This document shows, one piece after another, positions 6,813-11,773 of a stretch of 11,773 nucleotides of DNA (position 1 is the stretch's first letter; every line of letters starts with the position of its first letter). Both the position numbers and the translations under genes were made by a program. The DNA comes from DASZMJ01 sp035551935 (GTDB taxonomy: Bacteria; Planctomycetota; Planctomycetia; Isosphaerales; Isosphaeraceae): the NCBI GenBank assembly GCA_035551935.1, contig DASZMJ010000652.1:1-11773 (forward strand). The letters run 5' to 3'. The notes under the pieces are model-generated. The model saw nothing but the letters and a program-made list of their open reading frames with translations. It was not told the origin of the DNA and searched no databases.

Positions 6813-6872
6813 GCGCGGGGCCACGGGCCCGGGGGCACGGGTCCAATGGGGGGCCGGGCCCGCGGCCCGCGC
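6813..6872. terminator. GC-rich inverted repeat between convergent genes (candidate bidirectional terminator)
   Basis: The 19 bases at 6813-6831 pair with 6855-6872, which read GCGCGGGCCGCGGGCCCG on the other strand; the only differences are one bulged base and one mismatch. The repeat sits in the 100-base gap between the stop at 6791 (+) and the stop at 6892 (-), where a shared terminator is expected. There is no T-run on either side, so position and stem length are the only evidence. Confidence 0.5.
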
Positions 6873-6891
6873 GTCGGCGGTCGGTGAGCGC

Positions 6892-7887
6892 TCAGGCCGG
6901 CCGCCGGCGCCGCCAGCGGGCGCCGAGGCCGGTCAGGCCGCCGACGGCGGCGAGGATCAAGGTCGAGGGCTCGGGGGCCGGGTTGCCGAACCCGCCGCCG
7001 GTTGGCGGCGAGAGCCGCAGGATGCTGTCGGACTGCGTCAGCAAGAGCGTGCCGTTGTGCGGGTCGACCTTCACCAGGTCGCCGCGCGAGCCGCCGCTGG
7101 CGATCACCGTCTGATTGAGCGTGTTCAGGCTGACCTCGACGACCGAGCCGCCGTTCGTGTTGGCGAAGATGTTGCCCGCCAGCGTGCCCGTCCCCAGCGC
7201 CGTGCCGTCCAGGCCCGAGATGAAGCCGAGGTACTGGGTCTGCAACCCGGTCGCGGTGCTGACGGCCAGGAGGTTCCCCCCGTTGGCCACGTAGAGCGTC
7301 TTGCCGTCGGCGCTCAGCGACATCCCGTCGGTGCTGATCGTGCTGAGCCGGGAGACCTGATTCTTGTTGGTCGTATCGATCACGTAGATGCCGCTGCCGA
7401 GCGCGGAGACGTACAACTTGCCGGTCGCCGGGTCGGCGACGATGTCGGTCGCCGTGGGGATGCCGGTTGCGATCACCTGCCTGAACGTGCCGTCGTTGTT
7501 GATCTGGTAGACCGCCCCACTCCCCTGGAGGGCCATGTACAGGTTGCCGTCCAGGGTCGCGATGCCCGTGGGATTATTGGCGCCGTAGGTGGCCGTCGCG
7601 AGACCGGGGCCGGCGTGCTGGCCGTCGGTGTCGGTCGCGAAGTTGTACATCGTGCCGGCCGCCGAGCCGTAGTCCGTCACCAGCACGTTGCCGCCGGGCG
7701 CGAAGCCGATGCCGACGGGGCCGATGTTGCTGGTCGAGGGGAAGTTGTCGGCGAAGGTCGAGAGGCTGAAGCCCTGCACGATGCCGTCCGCCGTCAGCGT
7801 CATGCCGGCGTCGGCCCGGCCCGAGCCCGCGAACGCCGCTCCCAGCGCCGCCATGGCCAGCAGACACCGTCTTGTCTTGAAGCGCAT
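6892..7887 (-). CDS. PEP-CTERM secreted protein with beta-propeller-like (NHL/SMP-30-type) repeats
   Basis: This is a 331-residue exported protein. A signal peptide (MRFKTRRCLLAMAALGAAFA, cleavage probably after GSGRADA) comes first. Repeated blade-like blocks follow, such as GIGFAPGGNVLVTDYGSAAG, GIATLDGNLYMALQGSGAVY, DIVADPATGKLYVSALGSGI and MSLSADGKTLYVANGGNL, typical of six- or seven-bladed propellers. The C-terminus is a classic PEP-CTERM signal: PEPS at 305-308, a hydrophobic stretch TLILAAVGGLTGLGA and a basic tail RWRRRRPA. Such proteins are normally processed by an exosortase and placed at the cell surface or in the matrix; no exosortase is present here. AGGGA lies upstream of the ATG, with a TTGACA promoter candidate behind it. 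No catalytic residues can be assigned, so an enzyme function should not be assumed. Confidence 0.9.
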   Translation of the reverse strand: MRFKTRRCLLAMAALGAAFAGSGRADAGMTLTADGIVQGFSLSTFADNFPSTSNIGPVGIGFAPGGNVLVTDYGSAAGTMYNFATDTDGQHAGPGLATATYGANNPTGIATLDGNLYMALQGSGAVYQINNDGTFRQVIATGIPTATDIVADPATGKLYVSALGSGIYVIDTTNKNQVSRLSTISTDGMSLSADGKTLYVANGGNLLAVSTATGLQTQYLGFISGLDGTALGTGTLAGNIFANTNGGSVVEVSLNTLNQTVIASGGSRGDLVKVDPHNGTLLLTQSDSILRLSPPTGGGFGNPAPEPSTLILAAVGGLTGLGARWRRRRPA

Positions 7888-7938
7888 TGGATGAGTTCCC
7901 TGAGAGAGATAGGAATCATTCTCCCGTGCCGATTAGAC

Positions 7939-7967
7939 ATGATGCTGGCAGGCCTAATTGCTGTCAA
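7939..7967 (-). promoter_or_regulatory. Candidate sigma-70 promoter for the PEP-CTERM gene
   Basis: The minus strand has a perfect TTGACA (7962-7967), a 17-base spacer and CATCAT (7939-7944), four of six matches to TATAAT. It would start transcription about 45 bases before ATG 7887. This matches the arrangement upstream of the DUF1559 operon. Confidence 0.45.
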
Positions 7968-8497
7968 GGATGTTATCGCCTGAGCCGAGGAATGAAGCGA
8001 CGCCCCGTCCTTTTTTCTCCACACCGCGCGCCGCGGGGCCGCGCCCCGGCGGCCTTTACCCGCCGACCCCCGGGCCTTCCGCCGCGGAATCGCTCGGCCG
8101 TCGGCTGTCGATTCCCTCGGCGGCAACGCCCGCGAAACGGGCACGACGGCAAACCGAAGACCCCGAAGGAATTCGACTCCATCGAATGAAAGACACACTC
8201 TGAAAAGGATTAGCGTCGACACCTTCCCATCGGCTTCGTGAGTGCGGCATCGGGCTTGCAAGTCGGGCGGGCGTTGAGTGGGGTCGTGCCCGGCTCATCG
8301 ATTGACAACGAAACATGCGACGTGGCGCAGCGCCGCTCCGCTCTCCCCGGAGGGGTGGGACGCCCGACGGCCCTCGATCGGGCCGTTTCCGCGGCATCGC
8401 CGAGGATGCCGGGGCAACGGCACGGGGCGCCGTAGGGCCCCGCATCCAGAACCCGAGGACGCGCGCGAAGGCGGGCGTTGCCTCGGAGGTCCTTCGG
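7968..8497. other. Long intergenic region and structured leader before the ammonium transporter
   Basis: No gene is supported here; open frames lack family resemblance. The stretch is rich in hairpins. GCCGCGGGGC / GCCCCGGCGGC lies around 8030-8053, GGAATCG / CGATTCC at 8086-8092 and 8109-8115, and GCCCG-CGAAA-CGGGC at 8128-8142. Three perfect hairpins then follow in a row ahead of the transporter: ACGGCCC/GGGCCGT (8367-8386), GGCATC/GATGCC (8393-8410) and ACGGC/GCCGT (8417-8433). A TTGACA at 8302-8307 has no good -10 partner. A regulatory leader is possible, but short GC stems arise easily by chance in DNA of this composition. Confidence 0.45.
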
Positions 8498-9928
8498 ATG
8501 CGAACGGCTTGGAGAGCGGCGGCGGGACTGGCGGTCGTGGCGTTGCTGGCATTGCCGGCCGGCGCCCGGGCGGAGGAGACGGCCGCGGCCGCGACGACGC
8601 CGGCGATCAACGGCGCCGACACGGCGTTCGTGATGGTCAGCGCCGCGTTGGTCATGCTGATGACGCCGGGCCTGGGGCTCTTCTACGGCGGCATGGTCCG
8701 TCGCAAGAACGTCCTGGCGACGTTCCAGCAGAGCTTCATCCTGCTCGGCGTCATCGCGTTGCAATGGGTGCTGATCGGCTACAGCCTCGCCTTCGGCAAG
8801 GACAGCTTCCACGGCCTCATCGGCGGCATCGAGTGGGCCGGCCTGCGCGGGGTGGGGTTGGAGCCCAACGCCGACTACGCGGCGACGATCCCCCATCAGC
8901 TCTTCATGGTGTATCAGCTCATGTTCGCCGTGATCACCCCGGCGCTCATCTCCGGGGCGTTCGCCGAGCGGATGAAGTTCTCGGCCTACCTCCTCTTCAC
9001 CCTCCTCTGGGCGACGTTCATCTATGACCCCGTCGCGCACTGGGTCTGGGGCACCGGCGGCTGGATCAAGGCCCTCCCCGCGCTCGACTTCGCGGGCGGG
9101 CTGGTCGTGCACGTCATCTCGGGCGTCGCGGCGCTCTGCTGCGTGCTCGTGATGGGCAAGCGCAAGGGGCACGGCACCGAGGAGATGCACCCCCACAACC
9201 TGACGATGACCGCGCTGGGGACCGCCTTGCTCTGGTTCGGCTGGTTCGGCTTCAACGCCGGCAGCGCACTGGCGGCGGGCACGTCGGCCGTCGCGGCCTT
9301 CGTCAACACGAACACCGCCGCCGCGGCCGCCGTGGTGAGCTGGTCGGCGATCGAGTGGCTGCACAAGGGGAAGGCCACCGTCCTGGGCGCCTGCTCGGGG
9401 GCGGTCGCCGGCCTGGTCGCGGTGACGCCCGCCGCGGGCTTCGTGGCGCCGATGGGGGCGTTGGCGATCGGCCTGCTGGTGAGCCTCTTCTGCTACGGCG
9501 CGATCCTGTTGAAGGGCCGGCTCGGCTACGACGACTCGCTCGACGTCTTCGGCGTCCACGGGGTCGGCGGCGCCTTCGGGGCCTTGGCCGTCGGCGTCTT
9601 CGCCGTCGCCGGGATCAGCGGCAACCCCGACGGCCTGCTGATGGGCAACGCGACCTTGCTCGGCCACCAGGCGATCTCGCTCGTCGCCGCGGCGGGCTAC
9701 AGCTTCCTCGGCACGTTCGTCGTGCTGAAGGTCGTCGACATGCTGGTCGGGCTCCGCGCCACGACCGAGGACGAGGAGGTCGGCCTCGACCTCTCGCAGC
9801 ACGGCGAGCGCGGTTACATCATGGGCGTCGGCGAGCTGATGGGCGGCCACCCCTTCGAGCCCGCCCCGATGGCCTCCTACGACCACGACCCGGCCCCCGA
9901 GCCGGCCGAGGCCCGCGTCCTCGCCTGA
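8498..9928 (+). CDS. amt: Ammonium transporter, Amt/AmtB family
   Basis: This is a complete 476-residue Amt channel that conducts ammonium across the inner membrane. A signal peptide (MRTAWRAAAGLAVVALLALP, then AGARA) precedes the usual 11-helix core. Conserved landmarks are GLGLFYGGMVRRKN (58-71), ITPALISGAFAERMKFSA (146-163) and DFAGGLVVH, which has Asp197 and His205 (AmtB Asp160 and His168). GWFGFNAGSA carries Phe252, and the second pore His354 is in DVFGVHGVGG. Phe143 and Phe252 probably form the phenylalanine gate. The C-terminal regulatory region EDEEVGLDLSQHGERGY is intact, so PII (GlnK) control is plausible, but no glnK gene is adjacent. A tail of about 36 residues rich in Pro, Glu and Ala extends past it. 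ATG 8498 is chosen because GGAGG lies 8 bases upstream and the signal peptide follows. Confidence 0.97.
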   Translation: MRTAWRAAAGLAVVALLALPAGARAEETAAAATTPAINGADTAFVMVSAALVMLMTPGLGLFYGGMVRRKNVLATFQQSFILLGVIALQWVLIGYSLAFGKDSFHGLIGGIEWAGLRGVGLEPNADYAATIPHQLFMVYQLMFAVITPALISGAFAERMKFSAYLLFTLLWATFIYDPVAHWVWGTGGWIKALPALDFAGGLVVHVISGVAALCCVLVMGKRKGHGTEEMHPHNLTMTALGTALLWFGWFGFNAGSALAAGTSAVAAFVNTNTAAAAAVVSWSAIEWLHKGKATVLGACSGAVAGLVAVTPAAGFVAPMGALAIGLLVSLFCYGAILLKGRLGYDDSLDVFGVHGVGGAFGALAVGVFAVAGISGNPDGLLMGNATLLGHQAISLVAAAGYSFLGTFVVLKVVDMLVGLRATTEDEEVGLDLSQHGERGYIMGVGELMGGHPFEPAPMASYDHDPAPEPAEARVLA

Positions 9929-9935
9929 GCGAGCG

Positions 9936-9976
9936 CGGTCGGGTGGCGGGATCGGCCGGCCGACGCCACCCGACCG
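9936..9976. terminator. Near-perfect bidirectional hairpin between amt and the 9977-10612 gene
   Basis: CGGTCGGGTGGCG (9936-9948) pairs perfectly over 13 bases with CGCCACCCGACCG (9964-9976). The loop is itself largely the palindrome TCGGCCGGCCGA (9952-9963). It begins 7 bases after the amt stop and ends one base before the stop codon of the opposing gene, as expected for a shared terminator. There is no T-run on either strand. Confidence 0.7.
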
Positions 9977-10612
9977 TCAAGGCTTGATGAAGGAAACCGT
10001 GCCCTGCTTGACCGCCGCGATCTCCGACAGGAAGACGACGTCGGGCGTGAACGCCAGGCCGTCCAGCGTGAACGTCCCGGTGAACGTCGCGTCGCGGTAC
10101 GAGCCGTTGAAGTGCGTGCCGAACTTGGTGGTCGGCGTGCTGACCTGATCGTTGGTGTCGTCCCGGAGCACCGCGCCGGTCCCGTCGAACGTCGCGTCGA
10201 AGGCGAGGGTGACGGTCGTCCCGTCGAAGAAGTCCGACACCGACACCGTGTCGGCGACCATGGCCGCGGTCAGGTTCGGCGCGACCGCGACGGAGTCCGC
10301 GTCGGCGGCGACGAAGGCGGAGCCGAAGAAGTACACGTGGAACGACGCGTCGTACACGACGACGATCGCCTCGATGGAGGTGGTGGTGACCGGCGGCCCG
10401 CCCGGTGAGTGGGACGTCTCGATGATGCCGGCGAACAGGATCTCGGTCGTGAGGCCGGTGACCGGGTCGGTCGACGCGCAGTCGGCCTGGGCGAACCACT
10501 GCTCGACGTCGTACGGGGCGGACGACTGGGCGCGGGCGTCGGGCGCGACGGCCAGGCCGCCCAGGACCAGGACCAGGGCCAGGCCGCGGGACGCCAGGGG
10601 ACGGGCTCTCAT
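9977..10612 (-). CDS. Secreted hypothetical protein, 211 residues
   Basis: I do not recognise this family. The protein starts with a clear signal peptide (MRARPLASRGLALVLVLGGL, then AVAPDARA before QSSAPYD). The rest is rich in Thr, Ser, Val, Asp and Phe in alternating patterns suggesting beta strands, for example IEAIVVVYDASFHVYFFGSA, TVTLAFDATFDGTGAVLRDD and RDATFTGTFTLDGLAFTP. It has a single mature cysteine (QADCASTD), no further membrane segment and no PEP-CTERM tail. An exported beta-sandwich is likely, but no function can be assigned. The start is firm: GGAGGAGG lies 7 bases upstream of ATG 10612. It converges with amt and has no operon partner in the window. Confidence 0.82.
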   Translation of the reverse strand: MRARPLASRGLALVLVLGGLAVAPDARAQSSAPYDVEQWFAQADCASTDPVTGLTTEILFAGIIETSHSPGGPPVTTTSIEAIVVVYDASFHVYFFGSAFVAADADSVAVAPNLTAAMVADTVSVSDFFDGTTVTLAFDATFDGTGAVLRDDTNDQVSTPTTKFGTHFNGSYRDATFTGTFTLDGLAFTPDVVFLSEIAAVKQGTVSFIKP

Positions 10613-10732
10613 CGGTCAACCTCCTCCGTCGTGCGATCGCCTCGAAATCCGCCCTCGAAGGGTCGCTGAATCGAAGTAGAGAACACGAACGGCGGGTCCT
10701 CACCGAACCGCGTCCATTTTGCGTCGGCGTGC

Positions 10733-10775
10733 TCGCGTGAATGGGTCGATTCTTGTCGGGCGTGTGGAACACGCC
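10733..10775 (+). repeat. Second copy of the extragenic repeat, followed by a hairpin
   Basis: The 28 bases at 10733-10760 match 2264-2291 at 23 positions, beginning TCGCGTGAATGG in both and ending in GGG. As at the first locus, a hairpin follows at once: GGCGTGT (10759-10765) and ACACGCC (10769-10775) around a 3-base loop. The stem sequences differ between loci while the leader is conserved, which suggests a REP-like family. Here it lies downstream of the zinc-ribbon gene's stop and upstream of the secreted hypothetical gene. Confidence 0.6.
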
Positions 10776-10778
10776 GTC

Positions 10779-10815
10779 CCGGCTCGATCCGGCTCGATCC
10801 GGCTCGATCCGGCTC
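10779..10815. repeat. Tandem repeat of a 10-bp unit, 3.7 copies
   Basis: GGCTCGATCC occurs three times head to tail (10781-10810), preceded by CC and followed by a partial GGCTC. The array runs into the stop codon (TGA, plus-strand 10814-10816) of the minus-strand zinc-ribbon gene. Each unit contains the dam-like GATC. Confidence 0.85.
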
Positions 10816-11249
10816 AGGGCGACTCGCGGACGAAGCGGGCGCCTTCGAGGGTCAGGTGCTTCTCGTCGATGGCGCGGCGGATGGCGGGGTCGTCGGGGCC
10901 GCGGGTGAAGTCGAGCAGGAGCATGGTGTGCGCGTCGGCCGGGGGGACGTCGTTGGTCGGGGGCCCGCCCCGGTGAATGCGGACGACGTCGGAGAAGCGG
11001 ACCCAGGCGATCCGGCCTCGGAAGTGGGGCGAGGTTCCCGGCCCCTCGGCCTCATAGGCGGCCCCGAGCAGGAACGGCGGGGTCCGCCCCCGGCGCGATC
11101 GGCGTCACCCTGTCCGACGCGACCGTCTCCACGGCCACCTCGAACCTCGTCCCGCACTTCGGGCACTTCGCCTTCTTGCCGAACTGCCCCTCCCCGACCG
11201 CGAACGTCGCCGGGCAGTCCGGGTTCGGGCACTGGATCGTGGCCGTCAT
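10814..11249 (-). pseudogene. Zinc-ribbon (CX4C/CX2C) protein gene with an apparent +1 frameshift
   Basis: From ATG 11249 the frame encodes a zinc ribbon, with Cys7, Cys12, Cys29 and Cys32 in CPNPDCPATF and KKAKCPKCGTRFEV. Short N-terminal ribbons of this MJ0042-like kind are common in planctomycete proteins. That frame ends at 11052. A second frame, one base offset, continues with strongly coding-like codon use (almost all G/C third positions). It reads PPFLLGAAYEAEGPG, FRGRIAWVRFSDVVRIHRGG, AHTMLLLDFTRGPDDPA and AIDEKHLTLEGARFVRESP, stopping at 10814. The second frame has no good start of its own and is blocked by a stop at 11105-11107. Removing one base between those points gives one 144-residue protein. 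The likeliest site is the run of five G (minus strand, 11087-11091). Sequencing error, a real mutation and programmed slippage are all possible. I do not recognise the C-terminal half. Confidence 0.75.
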
Positions 11250-11416
11250 CGGCCCTCTTCTCCGTGGGGGGTCGCGGAGGTCGCGTGGACACGATACGAT
11301 CCTACAACCCCCCCTCCCCCGCAACAACTGCCCCGCACCGGGACGCATGAAGAGTCGCGCATCGGCCGACTCCCCCGGCGTTGAGCCGGAATCGTCCGCC
11401 GCTGCGCCGATTCTTC

Positions 11417-11446
11417 TTGAGCAGGCTTCGAGCGGGCTGCTAATCT
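11417..11446 (+). promoter_or_regulatory. Weak candidate promoter for the right-edge membrane protein
   Basis: TTGAGC (11417-11422) and TAATCT (11441-11446) are separated by 18 bases, about 75 bases before the GTG start at 11523. Both boxes are partial matches. The rest of the 273-base gap between 11249 and 11523 holds a small CCGGC/GCCGG hairpin and nothing else I can support. Confidence 0.25.
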
Positions 11447-11522
11447 CAGTGTTCTCCATCGACTCAACGATTCAAGCCGCCGCGGTCGGCGTCGACCCGG
11501 GGCGGGAGAGGATGGGCCGGCC

Positions 11523-11773
11523 GTGGCGGACCAGGAAGAGGTTCGGGGTGCGACGTCGCTGGCCTCAGCGACCGAGCACCTCTGGCGCATCTATCAGGTG
11601 ATCAACGAATGGATCCGGTTCGCCGACGCCAAGTCGGGGGCCCTCCTGGCGGCGTGCGGGGCGATCATCACCATCGAGGTCACGGTGATGAGCGACCACC
11701 AGGATTACCTCAAGGCCCACCACCTCATCTTCGTGCTGGCGGTCGCCGCCGTCGTCGGGCTCATCGTCTCGTC
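11523..11773 (+). CDS. DUF5706/PycTM-like (Pycsar effector family) membrane protein, 5' partial
   Basis: The first 83 codons are present; the rest is beyond the right edge. A GTG start at 11523 is chosen because GAGAGGA lies about 10 bases upstream and no better in-frame start is seen; the ATG at 11512 is out of frame. A short soluble N-terminus leads into HLWRIYQVINEWIRFADAKS, then a first hydrophobic helix (GALLAACGAIITIEVTVM, about 39-56), a short loop, and a second helix from about 67 (HLIFVLAVAAVVGLIVS). An amphipathic WIxFADxKxxALL motif running into membrane helices is how I recall the DUF5706/PycTM fold, which in Pycsar anti-phage systems damages the membrane when a cyclic pyrimidine nucleotide is detected. 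Whether this homologue is defensive depends on an adjacent cyclase, which would be outside the window. An unrelated small membrane protein is possible. Confidence 0.6.
   Translation, partial: MADQEEVRGATSLASATEHLWRIYQVINEWIRFADAKSGALLAACGAIITIEVTVMSDHQDYLKAHHLIFVLAVAAVVGLIVS

Noticed and set aside
7057..7983. 308-residue plus-strand open frame opposite the PEP-CTERM gene
   Set aside because: Antisense shadow; the minus strand has signal peptide, repeats and PEP-CTERM tail.
8315..8497. Longer amt start at 8315
   Set aside because: The extra residues are Arg/Gly-rich and would bury the signal peptide; GGAGG sits 8 bases before ATG 8498.
8210..9886. 558-residue minus-strand open frame opposite amt
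   Set aside because: Antisense shadow; amt has all conserved family landmarks on the plus strand.
10852..11292. 146-residue minus-strand open frame spanning the zinc-ribbon gene
   Set aside because: It is the third, non-coding frame (Pro/Arg/Ser-rich); the zinc ribbon and the C-terminal half are in the other two frames.

Overview
The window looks like chromosomal DNA of a GC-rich planctomycete, most likely near the Isosphaeraceae or Gemmataceae. Two genes encode DUF1559 pseudopilin-like proteins with the H-X9-DG motif. Others encode an ECF sigma factor fused to a membrane segment and a TIGR03067 domain, a PEP-CTERM secreted protein and a short CX4C/CX2C zinc-ribbon protein. G/C dominates third codon positions. 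I see no tRNA, rRNA, CRISPR array, prophage or complete transposase gene. The lineage is inferred from gene content; no marker gene is present.

Layout. 1-162 (-) is the 5' end of a DUF1559 gene running off the left edge. 163-738 is a divergent gap holding GC-rich hairpins. 739-2256 (+) is a DmpR/XylR-type sigma-54 activator with an aromatic-sensor domain but no obvious target gene nearby. 2264-2370 is a BIME-like palindromic repeat. 5298 down to 2400 (-) is a probable operon: DUF1559 protein, lipoprotein solute-binding protein, then a secreted DUF1080/LamG-like protein. The last gene is split by a 123-bp MITE-like insertion with a 10-bp target duplication; removing the insert and one duplication copy restores one 195-residue reading frame. 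5469-6791 (+), divergent from that operon, is the ECF sigma/TIGR03067 fusion. It converges on 6892-7887 (-), a PEP-CTERM beta-propeller-like protein.

8498-9928 (+) is a complete Amt/AmtB ammonium transporter behind a long structured leader. It converges on 9977-10612 (-), an unrecognised secreted protein, with a near-perfect hairpin between the two stops. 10814-11249 (-) is a zinc-ribbon gene whose two halves lie in different frames. A 10-bp tandem repeat sits at its stop, and beyond that is a second copy of the 28-nt sequence found at 2264. 11523 to the right edge (+) is the start of a membrane protein resembling the DUF5706/PycTM (Pycsar effector) family.

The genes do not form one obvious pathway. 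They look like a mosaic of cell-envelope, transport and signalling genes with small mobile and extragenic repeats between them. The strongest observations are the MITE-split gene, the repeated extragenic palindrome, the orphan DmpR-like sensor, the sigma-factor fusion with a possible internal start, and the PycTM-like gene at the right edge.
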